Source: Deltaproteobacteria bacterium (GTDB lineage: Bacteria; Desulfobacterota; Desulfobacteria; Desulfobacterales; Desulfosalsimonadaceae). Taken from it: 6,457 nt of DNA. The DNA lies in NCBI GenBank assembly GCA_024280875.1, contig JAJRPH010000269.1, positions 1 to 6,457 of the forward strand. Reading direction: 5' to 3'. Shown piece by piece: positions 1-6,005 of the stretch. The stretch's first letter is position 1, and each line of letters begins with the position of its first letter. The notes below the pieces were generated by a model. That model ran no database searches. It saw only the letters and a list, made by a program, of their open reading frames with translations, and was not told the DNA's origin. The translations under genes and the position numbers were made by a program.

Positions 1-575
1 ATTTCAGCACCAAGCAGACAGGTAGCGGTCTGGGACTGGCAACGGCCTATTCAATCATCAACCAACACGGTGGCTGTATAAGTGTTGATTCACAACTCGG
101 CAAAGGCACAACTTTTACGTTATATCTGCCCGCTTCGGAATCACAGCAACCGACGGAAAGCAGGCAATCGGCAGCAGAACACTCGACCAGTGAACAAACA
201 GCCAGAATAATAGTCATGGATGATGAAGATATGATCTGCAGTCTGGTCGAACAAATGTTGGGGAGATCAGGCTTTTCAGTTAAAACGGCATCCGACGGCA
301 GGCAGGCGATAGAGATGTATAAACAGGCACTGGATGCCGGAGAACCTTTTGACGTTGTCATTATGGATCTTACAATCCCCGGCGGGATCGGCGGGAAGGA
401 AGCAATCAAGGACATTCTGGAGATTAATCCGGAAGCCAGGGTAATTGTCTCCAGCGGATATGCCAATGATCCTGTTTTGGCCAACTATGCTGAATACGGT
501 TTTCGGGACATTGTTGCAAAGCCATACACCAAAAACAAGCTGCTGGAAGTATTGAGCCGGGTTCTGGAAAAATAG
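1..575 (+). CDS. Hybrid sensor histidine kinase, C-terminal part (ATPase end plus receiver domain); 5' truncated
   Basis: The gene enters from the left edge; its first complete codon is at base 3 and its stop at 573-575. The visible part begins with the last portion of a histidine-kinase ATPase domain: FSTK, then the GSGLGL nucleotide-binding (G2) box, then the GGCISVDS and GKGTTFTLYLP strands typical of these kinases. A Gln/Ser-rich linker (about bases 135-200) leads to a complete receiver domain. The receiver shows the acidic pair in MDDED (from 216), the phospho-acceptor Asp in IMDLTIPGG (codon 366-368), the conserved Ser in VIVSSGY and the Lys in AKPY. This predicts an enzyme that autophosphorylates on an upstream His and relays to its own receiver. 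The sensor domains and the phosphorylated His lie outside the window, so the signal is unknown. An ATG at 216 could suggest a free response regulator, but the open frame continues upstream into the kinase domain without a stop, so a fused protein is far more likely. The PAS/HD-GYP gene follows 26 bases later. Confidence 0.93.
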   Translation, partial: FSTKQTGSGLGLATAYSIINQHGGCISVDSQLGKGTTFTLYLPASESQQPTESRQSAAEHSTSEQTARIIVMDDEDMICSLVEQMLGRSGFSVKTASDGRQAIEMYKQALDAGEPFDVVIMDLTIPGGIGGKEAIKDILEINPEARVIVSSGYANDPVLANYAEYGFRDIVAKPYTKNKLLEVLSRVLEK

Positions 576-601
576 CTTAACATAATCAGTGGTGGCCTGA
601 A

Positions 602-1657
602 ATGGAAACGTTTGCACCCCCAAATCAAAAGCGTGATGTTTCTTCAGAGTGGCTGCAAGTACTCGTGGAATCAGCCCTTGACGGCATTATCACGATGGAT
701 TGTAAAGGCCGGATTATTGCGTTTAATCCGGCGGCTGAAAAAATATTCGGCTATCGCAGCGCCCAGGTCATCGGCTGCATGGTTTCTGAAAAGCTCATTC
801 CCGGATCGCTGCAAAAAGCCCACGAAAGCGGTCTTGCCCGTTTCCTTGCCACAGGCAAAAAAGAGATTATTGGCCGGCGTGTGGAAGTCACTGCTATGCG
901 GGTCGATCAATCTGTTTTTGACGCGGAGCTATCTGTGATTCCAGTTGATTCTAAAACGGGACCGGTATTTATCGCATTTCTTCGGGATATTTCAGGGCAA
1001 AAACTAGCAGAACAGGAGCGAGAGCAGCACGCCATAAACATTAAGAAAACGCTCATGCAGGCGATTCTTGCTGTGTCTCGGATCATTGAGATTCGCGATC
1101 CATATACGGCTGGTCACCAACGCCGTGTGGCTCATTTGGCAGCCGCCATGGCCAAGGCATTAAAGTTTCCAGAAGAGCGAATTGATGGTGTTTATTTAGG
1201 CGCACTCATTCACGATATCGGAAAGATCGCAGTCCCGTCTGAAATTCTGGCGCGCCCCGGAAAACTCCTGGATGAGGATATAAACTATCTGAAAATCCAC
1301 TGCCAAAAGGGCTATGAGATTCTGGAACCCGTCAATTTTCCCTGGCCGGTGGCTGAAATTGCGCTTCAGCATCATGAGCATATTGACGGATCAGGTTATC
1401 CTCATGGACTGCAGGATGGAGAAATCCTGCTGGAGTCCCGTATCATTTGTGTTGCTGATGTTGTTGAATCCTTGACTGCCCATCGTCCGTATCGTCCGGC
1501 CTATACTCTGGAGAAATCGCTGAAATTCATAAGCAAAAGGGCGGGGAAATGTTATGACCGGCAAATTGTGGCAGCGTGCATTGCGCTTTTTAAAAAAGGC
1601 TACAGTATTGATGCCATTGATATGGACGAATTGACATGGTTGTCATCCTTGTCATGA
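602..1657 (+). CDS. PAS domain-containing HD-GYP protein, predicted cyclic-di-GMP phosphodiesterase
   Basis: A 351-residue protein predicted to hydrolyse the second messenger cyclic-di-GMP. An N-terminal PAS domain (about residues 16-132) shows SALDGIITMD, then IIAFNPAAEKIFGY, and ends at FLRDISGQK, the usual PAS exit. A short helical linker (about 133-150) leads to the HD-GYP domain (about 150-330). The metal-binding and catalytic residues appear intact: H172, the HDIGK motif with H204-D205 and K208, H233, the HH pair at 257-258, the DGSGYP signature with GYP at 265-267, and D286 in the ADVVES segment. There is no GGDEF domain, receiver or membrane segment, so it is probably a cytoplasmic sensor-effector whose PAS domain binds an unknown ligand or partner. 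The ATG at 602 is preceded by GGTGG (591-595) at a fair distance. It lies 26 bases behind the hybrid kinase, which suggests an operon, but with no receiver of its own it is not an obvious direct phosphotransfer target. The domain calls are firm; actual enzyme activity is inferred from the motifs. Confidence 0.93.
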   Translation: METFAPPNQKRDVSSEWLQVLVESALDGIITMDCKGRIIAFNPAAEKIFGYRSAQVIGCMVSEKLIPGSLQKAHESGLARFLATGKKEIIGRRVEVTAMRVDQSVFDAELSVIPVDSKTGPVFIAFLRDISGQKLAEQEREQHAINIKKTLMQAILAVSRIIEIRDPYTAGHQRRVAHLAAAMAKALKFPEERIDGVYLGALIHDIGKIAVPSEILARPGKLLDEDINYLKIHCQKGYEILEPVNFPWPVAEIALQHHEHIDGSGYPHGLQDGEILLESRIICVADVVESLTAHRPYRPAYTLEKSLKFISKRAGKCYDRQIVAACIALFKKGYSIDAIDMDELTWLSSLS

Positions 1658-1669
1658 TGATCGTTTTAA

Positions 1670-1698
1670 TTGACGGAGAACTGAATATATGCTAATAA
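1670..1698 (+). promoter_or_regulatory. Candidate sigma70-type promoter for the lipoprotein gene
   Basis: A TTGACG box (1670-1675, five of six matches to the -35 consensus) is followed after a 17-base spacer by TAATAA (1693-1698). The -10 box matches poorly by itself but is preceded by TG one base upstream (1690-1691), as in extended -10 promoters. Transcription would start near 1705, giving a leader of about 50 bases before the TTG start at 1757. The call rests on sequence pattern only; the region is AT-rich, so a chance match is possible. Confidence 0.4.
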
Positions 1699-1740
1699 CT
1701 CGGCAAAAATAATTTATTCTGTTTTTAACTTTTTTATTCA

Positions 1741-1748
1741 GGGGAGGG
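1741..1748 (+). promoter_or_regulatory. Strong ribosome binding site that decides the TTG start of the lipoprotein
   Basis: GGGGAGGG ends eight bases before the TTG at 1757, an ideal Shine-Dalgarno match and spacing. The first in-frame ATG (1793) has no comparable site and would remove the positively charged residues (R6, K8) from the signal peptide. TTG at 1757 is therefore preferred. Confidence 0.75.
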
Positions 1749-1756
1749 TAGAGGTA

Positions 1757-3313
1757 TTGCAAAATTTTATTAGGCCGAAAGTCGCATTGTGGATGGTTTT
1801 TTTCTTTTTGTTTAGCTTGATTGGATGTGGTGGCGGCGGCGGATCGTCGGATGGCGACAGCCAGGCAGCTGCCCTTCAGGAGCATCTTACAAGTTTTAAT
1901 ACGGCCATGGACTGGGTTGCCGAGGATCTGCCGACCCTGATGGAAACCGTGGATCAGCTTAATACGGCTATAGACGCCGATGACGGGAGTCCTGCTAAAA
2001 CTTCCGAAATCGGTGAACTCGTGGATCAGTTTGCGCTTGACGCAGCTATTTTGGTAATAGATGTCGAAGCCATGGACCTGGCAGAGGCCGGAATTCAGAA
2101 AATCATCAATCCTGAAAGTCTGAATTCCGTGGGCGTCATCGCGGTTGTTTCAGCTGTCTTAGTGATTAAAGGCCTTTACGGCTTTGCCAAGAAAATGGCG
2201 CAGAAAAGCGACGACATGATCGAGGCCAGAAAAGACAGGGATGAAGCTGCTGAAGATCTGATGAATGGTGTCCAGGGCGCTGAAGAGGACTTTAATGACG
2301 CTAAAAAAGAAATGACGGACATTGGTGATGACGTTATTGAGGAGCTTGGTACGAAAGTGACCACGGAACTTGTTCTCGGCCCGTTAAATCCCACTTCCCT
2401 GACAGGCGTGATCCTAAAGGATGTTGCCGGCAACAAAGTGCAGGATGGCCTGAAGGTGCTCAGCGCCACAAAAGAATGTGAAGATGGCTATGACAGTCCC
2501 GGCTGCAAAATCGGCATTGATGAAATTGATGAAGTAGATAGCGCCGTGGTTCCCGACGGTGATACCACCATCGTGGTCGGCGGAAAAGGTATAGTCAGGG
2601 AGGTTATCAAAGAAGAAATCCCTCCCGGTTCTTATACGGAAATTACCATTGATCAGATCCCAATTAAAGACGTCAGTGATGAAATGATTCCGACGCCCGA
2701 TACACCGGATACACCGGATACACCGGATACACCGGATACACCGGATACACCGGATACACCGGATACACCGGATACACCTGTGACGCCCGTGCTGTCACTC
2801 TCTTCGGCGGTCTCGAGTGAAGATGAAACGTCTGTCACCTACACGGTGGCTGCCGCAGTCTCCGGGGTGACTGGTTCCACGACTGTGACCATTACCGTGG
2901 AAAACGCGAGCACGGGGACGTCCACGAAAACACTTTCAGAAGACGGCACTGTTATCTGGACTGTCACCGTGCTGGATGAGGACGCATATGTGACGGTCCG
3001 TCGAAGCGACACCGGCCAACAGCAGTCATTGACCTTGCCCGGTAAAACAGGTGAATTTGACGGGACTTATGTTGGTATGATCGTGGTTACATATAATCCG
3101 GAAGGTTTTTGTTATGGTAGTGAGGAAGCTGTCAAGGTTTCCGGGTCTTCGATCAGCGCTGACGGTGCTAGTGGTACAATTGTCGGCAACGCGGTATCCT
3201 TTAGGGCAGGTGACTGGGTCTTTTCCGGTACGATTACCAACAATGTGATGAGCGGGGCGTGGCATGATACGGTTGACCCCTGCAGCGGCACTTTTTCTTT
3301 TACAAAACAATAA
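1757..3313 (+). CDS. Predicted outer-membrane lipoprotein with PDT repeat linker, function unknown
   Basis: A 518-residue protein that I do not recognise. It begins at TTG with a lipoprotein signal peptide: R6 and K8, a hydrophobic core WMVFFFLFS, and the lipobox LIGC with C24 as the lipidated cysteine, followed by a run of five glycines. Gly rather than Asp after the cysteine suggests outer-membrane sorting. Residues about 35-235 look mostly helical and acidic, with one strongly hydrophobic segment (about 125-143) followed by charged Lys/Asp/Glu-rich helices. C241 and C250 are close together and could form a disulfide. Residues 314-340 are nine Pro-Asp-Thr units, a probable extended spacer. 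Residues about 343-430 are Thr/Ser/Val-rich and alternate like an Ig-type beta domain. The last part (about 432-518, starting FDGTYVG and ending GTFSFTKQ) looks like a small beta-barrel or sandwich and carries C452 and C509. No catalytic motif is visible. It appears to be transcribed alone, with its own candidate promoter and a hairpin behind it. Coding status and lipoprotein nature are firm; the beta-domain descriptions are inference. Confidence 0.85.
   Translation: MQNFIRPKVALWMVFFFLFSLIGCGGGGGSSDGDSQAAALQEHLTSFNTAMDWVAEDLPTLMETVDQLNTAIDADDGSPAKTSEIGELVDQFALDAAILVIDVEAMDLAEAGIQKIINPESLNSVGVIAVVSAVLVIKGLYGFAKKMAQKSDDMIEARKDRDEAAEDLMNGVQGAEEDFNDAKKEMTDIGDDVIEELGTKVTTELVLGPLNPTSLTGVILKDVAGNKVQDGLKVLSATKECEDGYDSPGCKIGIDEIDEVDSAVVPDGDTTIVVGGKGIVREVIKEEIPPGSYTEITIDQIPIKDVSDEMIPTPDTPDTPDTPDTPDTPDTPDTPDTPDTPVTPVLSLSSAVSSEDETSVTYTVAAAVSGVTGSTTVTITVENASTGTSTKTLSEDGTVIWTVTVLDEDAYVTVRRSDTGQQQSLTLPGKTGEFDGTYVGMIVVTYNPEGFCYGSEEAVKVSGSSISADGASGTIVGNAVSFRAGDWVFSGTITNNVMSGAWHDTVDPCSGTFSFTKQ
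2696..2779 (+). repeat. In-frame 9-base tandem repeat (CCGGATACA) encoding Pro-Asp-Thr units
   Basis: Eight consecutive identical CCGGATACA units run from 2705 to 2776. They are preceded by one unit differing in a single base (CCCGATACA, 2696-2704) and followed by a diverged start, CCT. The protein gains nine PDT units, flanked by PT and PVTP. The nucleotide-level identity, with the same codon each time, points to recent slippage or unequal crossover. Since nine is a multiple of three, copy-number change would alter linker length without breaking the frame. Confidence 0.95.
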
Positions 3314-3333
3314 CTTTTTTTTGTAGATATCTT

Positions 3334-3364
3334 GCGGGGTGCGGTCTTTTCGGCCGCACCCCGC
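3334..3364 (+). terminator. GC-rich hairpin after the lipoprotein gene, terminator-like but without a U-tract
   Basis: GCGGGGTGCGG (3334-3344) pairs perfectly with CCGCACCCCGC (3354-3364) around a nine-base loop, 20 bases after the TAA stop. The stem is very stable, but GTCCTCACC follows it instead of a run of T, and a T8 run (3315-3322) lies before it. On the minus strand there is no U-tract after it either. It probably ends or stabilises the lipoprotein mRNA; a classical intrinsic terminator is not shown. Confidence 0.6.
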
Positions 3365-3471
3365 GTCCTCACCGTTTCAACTGGCGGATCGGAAAAAGGA
3401 TATTCGCCCCTCTTTGTATCTTATCTTTATATTGTCAAAAACCCCCAATAGCAAAACCCCTGCCCATCAAA

Positions 3472-3528
3472 TGCTGGAAAAAGATGATTCCTCGATACTC
3501 CCCTAAAAAACGGAGGGGTGTCCCAGCA
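3472..3528. repeat. Nested inverted repeat of unknown nature
   Basis: TGCTGG (3472-3477) is the reverse complement of CCAGCA (3523-3528). Inside it, CCCCT (3500-3504) pairs with AGGGG (3514-3518) around AAAAAACGG. The two stems give a two-level folded element about 57 bases long. It could be a dispersed palindromic repeat, the remnant of a small mobile element, or a leader structure; nothing seen here decides between these. Confidence 0.4.
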
Positions 3529-3554
3529 AGAGACTTGTTCGTAATTAATTCTGC

Positions 3555-3580
3555 TTGATATTTTGGGCAAATGATATAAA
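3555..3580 (+). promoter_or_regulatory. Weak candidate promoter for the korDABC operon
   Basis: TTGATA (3555-3560) and TATAAA (3575-3580) each match the sigma70 boxes at five of six positions, but the spacer is only 14 bases, shorter than the usual 16-18. The position is sensible, 50-75 bases before korD and in the most AT-rich part of the gap. A promoter is expected here since no gene precedes korD closely, but the exact boxes are doubtful. Confidence 0.25.
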
Positions 3581-3619
3581 GTGTGTAATTTGATTTTGGG
3601 GAAACATCGGAAATTAATC

Positions 3620-3624
3620 AAGGA
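3620..3624 (+). promoter_or_regulatory. Ribosome binding site deciding the korD start
   Basis: AAGGA lies seven bases before the ATG at 3632. The longer in-frame alternative, GTG at 3581, has no Shine-Dalgarno match and would add 17 residues with no family resemblance. Confidence 0.7.
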
Positions 3625-3631
3625 TACTCAT

Positions 3632-3913
3632 ATGAAATACTGGCGGGCCCCGCTGGATACGAATGAAATTCAGGTTATCCGGGGAAAAGTTTATATTATC
3701 AAGGATCGGTGCAAAGGGTGCGGGTACTGCATTGAATTCTGTCCCAGGGAAGTCCTGGAATTTTCAAAAGAGTTCAACGTAAAAGGGTATCATCCGCCGG
3801 TTGTCAAATCAGACGGCTGTCTGAACTGCCATTATTGCGAACTTCTGTGCCCGGAATTTGCCATTTATACGAAGGAAGTTGAAGTTGTGGAGAAGGAAGA
3901 GCATGCAGGATAA
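3632..3913 (+). CDS. korD: 2-oxoacid:ferredoxin oxidoreductase delta subunit, two [4Fe-4S] ferredoxin
   Basis: A 93-residue ferredoxin-like subunit that would carry electrons from the catalytic beta subunit to free ferredoxin. Two complete CxxCxxCxxxCP motifs are visible: C27, C30, C33, C37 (CKGCGYCIEFCP) and C63, C66, C69, C73 (CLNCHYCELLCP), each suited to one [4Fe-4S] cluster. The spacer between the motifs contains GYHPP, which is usual for KorD/OorD proteins. There is no signal peptide, so it is cytoplasmic. It is the first gene of the operon, and korA begins 24 bases after its stop. The start at 3632 was chosen for its ribosome binding site. A stand-alone ferredoxin is the alternative, but the position directly before korA makes the subunit role very likely. 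Confidence 0.92.
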   Translation: MKYWRAPLDTNEIQVIRGKVYIIKDRCKGCGYCIEFCPREVLEFSKEFNVKGYHPPVVKSDGCLNCHYCELLCPEFAIYTKEVEVVEKEEHAG

Positions 3914-3937
3914 TTACCTAAAAAAACAGGAAAACGG

Positions 3938-5113
3938 ATGAAACCAAAAGTTCTAACAGGTGAGCATTTTATAAATGGCGATATTGCGTGCGCTGAAGGG
4001 GCTATCGCCGCGGGATGTACGTTTTTCGGGGCGTATCCGATTACACCGGCCACTGAAGTGGCGGAACGCATGTCCGAAAGACTTCCGGATGTTTGCGGCG
4101 TGTTTATTCAGATGGAAGATGAGATCGCTGCCATGACATCCATTCTCGGCGCAGCCTGGACCGGTGTTAAAACCATGACCGCGACGTCTGGCCCGGGATT
4201 CAGTCTGATGATGGAAACCGTGGGGTTGTCTGTTGTCACGGAAACTCCATGCGTGGTGGTGAACGTTCAGCGGGGCGGGCCGTCCACAGGCCTCCCAACT
4301 ATGGGGGCCCAGGCGGATATGATGCAGGCCAAATGGGGGTCTCATGGGGACTATGAGATTATCGCCATTGCCCCGTCATCGCCCCAGGAGATGTTCGACC
4401 TGACCATCGAAGCGTTTAACCTGAGCGAAAAATACCGGGTGCCGGTATTTATCATGTCTGATGAAGTGGTCGGGCATATGAGTGAAAAAGTGGTAATCCC
4501 GGAAGCAAAAGAGATCAAAACAATTGCCCGCATCAAGCCCAGAGGCCGCAAGGATCAGTTCAAACCGTTTCAGCCGGAGGAAAACGGTGTGCCGCCTATG
4601 CCGGCAATCGGTGATGGATATAATGTTCACGTAACCGGCCTGACTCATGATGAACAGGGATATCCGGTCATGTCCGTGGAGGCCCAGAAGGATATGATGG
4701 GGCGGCTGTTGAGCAAGATAAGGGATAATCTCGATGACATCATCCGGACTGAAGAATATTTGCTGGATGACGCGGACATTGTGATTGTTTCCTACGGCGT
4801 TTCAGCCCGGACCGCTTTTACGGCGGTTGACATGGCCCGTGAGATGGGAATCAGAGTTGGCCTGCTTCGTTTGATCACGGTTTGGCCGTTTCCGGAAGAG
4901 ATGATCCGTGATTTGTCCAAACGTGTAAAAGGTTTTGTCACCGTTGAGATCAATATGGGCCAGATCAGCCGGGAAGTTCAGCGTTGTGTCGGATCAAATG
5001 TACCGTCATATCTGGTGGGGCACGCAGGGGGGACGGTTATTACACCGGATGAAGTCATTAATTTGATTAAAGAGGTATTCATGGTGACGAATCACCACTG
5101 TATCAATAAATAA
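3938..5113 (+). CDS. korA: 2-oxoacid:ferredoxin oxidoreductase alpha subunit (probably 2-oxoglutarate)
   Basis: A 391-residue alpha subunit, the usual length for KorA/OorA proteins not fused to gamma. It forms part of the active site for CoA-dependent oxidative decarboxylation of a 2-oxoacid. The N-terminal pyrimidine-binding domain of the TPP enzyme fold has the hallmark YPITP motif (residues 33-37), then QMEDEIAAM, TATSGPGFSLM and the QRGGPSTGLPT segment. The C-terminal domain has VSYGVSARTA followed by LRLITVWPFPEE, as in the transketolase C-terminal-like part of the family. The ATG at 3938 follows CAGGA (3927-3931) by six bases. It sits between korD and korB in the order D-A-B-C known from oorDABC of epsilonproteobacteria. 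The substrate cannot be read with certainty: 2-oxoglutarate is the best guess from subunit order, and a 2-oxoisovalerate or other branched-chain specificity is the alternative. Confidence 0.93.
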   Translation: MKPKVLTGEHFINGDIACAEGAIAAGCTFFGAYPITPATEVAERMSERLPDVCGVFIQMEDEIAAMTSILGAAWTGVKTMTATSGPGFSLMMETVGLSVVTETPCVVVNVQRGGPSTGLPTMGAQADMMQAKWGSHGDYEIIAIAPSSPQEMFDLTIEAFNLSEKYRVPVFIMSDEVVGHMSEKVVIPEAKEIKTIARIKPRGRKDQFKPFQPEENGVPPMPAIGDGYNVHVTGLTHDEQGYPVMSVEAQKDMMGRLLSKIRDNLDDIIRTEEYLLDDADIVIVSYGVSARTAFTAVDMAREMGIRVGLLRLITVWPFPEEMIRDLSKRVKGFVTVEINMGQISREVQRCVGSNVPSYLVGHAGGTVITPDEVINLIKEVFMVTNHHCINK

Positions 5114-5148
5114 ACTTATCCATCATTTCAAACGATTATGGATAAGTT
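5113..5148 (+). repeat. Perfect 11-bp inverted repeat between korA and korB
   Basis: AACTTATCCAT (5113-5123) is the exact reverse complement of ATGGATAAGTT (5138-5148), with a 14-base loop. The left arm begins at the last base of the korA stop codon. The right arm contains the in-frame ATG at 5138. The stem is AT-rich and has no T-run after it, so a terminator is unlikely. It may be an mRNA processing or stability element within the operon, or a protein-binding site. Confidence 0.75.
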
Positions 5149-5152
5149 ACAT

Positions 5153-5158
5153 AGAAGG
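5153..5158 (+). promoter_or_regulatory. Ribosome binding site favouring the downstream korB start
   Basis: AGAAGG is the only Shine-Dalgarno-like sequence here. It is 12 bases before the ATG at 5171, longer than ideal, yet lies downstream of the ATG at 5138, which has no site and sits in a predicted stem. Confidence 0.5.
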
Positions 5159-5170
5159 TATTCTGACAAA

Positions 5171-5998
5171 ATGGCAAAAGCAAATCAAAAAGTGCATCCG
5201 CTTGAGGAACTGATTCGAACAGAGCGGCTTCCGCATATCTGGTGTCCCGGATGCGGGGTGGGAACGGTTTTTTCCGCCTGTCTTTCCGCGATACAGGAGA
5301 CCGGTATTGATCATAAAAAGTTTACAATGATTTCAGGCATCGGGTGTTCCGGCCGTGGCGCCGGTTATGTGAAGCTGGATTCCTTTCATACCACCCATGG
5401 ACGGGCGATTCCATTTGCCTCAGGTATTAAGATGGCCAATCCGTCATTGAATGTTATTGTGTTTTCCGGTGATGGCGATTTGTTTGCCATCGGCGGAAAC
5501 CATTTTATCCATGCTGCCCGGCGCAATATGGATATCACCGTTATTTGTATCAATAATTTTATTTACGGCATGACCGGCGGGCAGGTGGCAGCCACCACCC
5601 CGCATATGGATCGTTCGGCTACAACACCTTACGGTAACCCTGAAACTCCGTTTAACCTGCCACTGATGGCATATGCGTCCGGTGCCACGTATGTGGCCCG
5701 GTGGACCATGATTCACTCCCGGGATTTAACTGATTCGTTCGTTGAGGCCATTAATCATAGAGGATTTTCATTTATTGAAGTCCTTTCGCCCTGTCCGATT
5801 AATTACGGACGGCGCAATAAGATAAAATCATTGAATATGCTTAAAATGTTTGCCGACAATACCATCATCAAAAACAATGCGGATCCGGCCCAACTGGATA
5901 TTGATTTTAAAAAGGGTATTGTGCTGGGTAAATTTGTCGATATCGATAAACCCACACCGGATGAGAATTACGAAAAAATATGTGCGATGAGGGAATAG
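5171..5998 (+). CDS. korB: 2-oxoacid:ferredoxin oxidoreductase beta subunit, TPP and [4Fe-4S] binding
   Basis: A 275-residue catalytic subunit that binds thiamine pyrophosphate and an iron-sulfur cluster. It shows LPHIWCPGCGVGT (C25, C28), GIGCSGRG (C59) and SPCPINYGRRN (C208); these four cysteines match the cluster ligands of family members. The TPP/Mg motif runs from GDGD (100-103) to NN (128-129), followed by IYGMTGGQ. TTHGRAIPFASGIKMA (from residue 74) is also a family hallmark. I chose the ATG at 5171: MAKANQ matches the usual short N-terminus, and the upstream in-frame ATG (5138, eleven residues more) lacks a ribosome binding site and is buried in an inverted repeat. The gap after korA is therefore 57 bases, wider than the other spacings in the operon, while korC follows only seven bases after the stop. 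The enzyme is cytoplasmic and pairs with KorA, KorC and KorD. Family assignment is firm; the exact 2-oxoacid is inferred. Confidence 0.93.
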   Translation: MAKANQKVHPLEELIRTERLPHIWCPGCGVGTVFSACLSAIQETGIDHKKFTMISGIGCSGRGAGYVKLDSFHTTHGRAIPFASGIKMANPSLNVIVFSGDGDLFAIGGNHFIHAARRNMDITVICINNFIYGMTGGQVAATTPHMDRSATTPYGNPETPFNLPLMAYASGATYVARWTMIHSRDLTDSFVEAINHRGFSFIEVLSPCPINYGRRNKIKSLNMLKMFADNTIIKNNADPAQLDIDFKKGIVLGKFVDIDKPTPDENYEKICAMRE

Positions 5999-6005
5999 GG
6001 AGAAT

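Larger units (their letters stand above)
3365..3631. other. Non-coding remainder of the gap between the lipoprotein gene and the kor operon
   Basis: The full gap is 318 bases (3314-3631). Apart from the hairpin at 3334-3364 it holds a nested inverted repeat (3472-3528), an AT-rich stretch with weak promoter-like boxes (3541-3580), and the korD ribosome binding site. Short open frames across it on either strand have no recognisable protein features. I see no tRNA, mobile-element gene or riboswitch that I can name. Confidence 0.6.

Noticed and set aside
216..575. A stand-alone response regulator starting at ATG 216
   Set aside because: The same frame is open from the left edge and encodes the end of a histidine-kinase ATPase domain, so the receiver is part of a hybrid kinase. 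MDDED is also internal to the first receiver strand.
612..938. A second + strand open frame inside the PAS region
   Set aside because: It is a shadow frame of the PAS/HD-GYP gene with no recognisable domain and no ribosome binding site.
2696..2779. Tandem repeats as a possible CRISPR array
   Set aside because: Units are nine bases long, directly adjacent and without spacers, and they lie in frame within a coding sequence.
2653..2838. A minus-strand open frame coding for repeated Gly-Val-Ser over the tandem repeat
   Set aside because: It is the antisense reading of the PDT repeat: any 9-base repeat without stops gives an open frame. There is no ribosome binding site, and the + strand gene is well supported.
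3427..3621. A minus-strand 64-residue open frame in the gap before korD
   Set aside because: It crosses the inverted repeat and the likely kor promoter region, shows no domain or signal sequence, and is Phe/Pro/Cys-rich in the way non-coding translations often are.
3581..3631. GTG at 3581 as the korD start
   Set aside because: It has no ribosome binding site, it overlaps the putative -10 region, and the extra 17 residues are not typical of the family; ATG 3632 has AAGGA at good spacing.
5138..5170. ATG at 5138 as the korB start
   Set aside because: It has no Shine-Dalgarno sequence, lies within the right arm of a perfect inverted repeat, and would add eleven residues before the normal KorB N-terminus.
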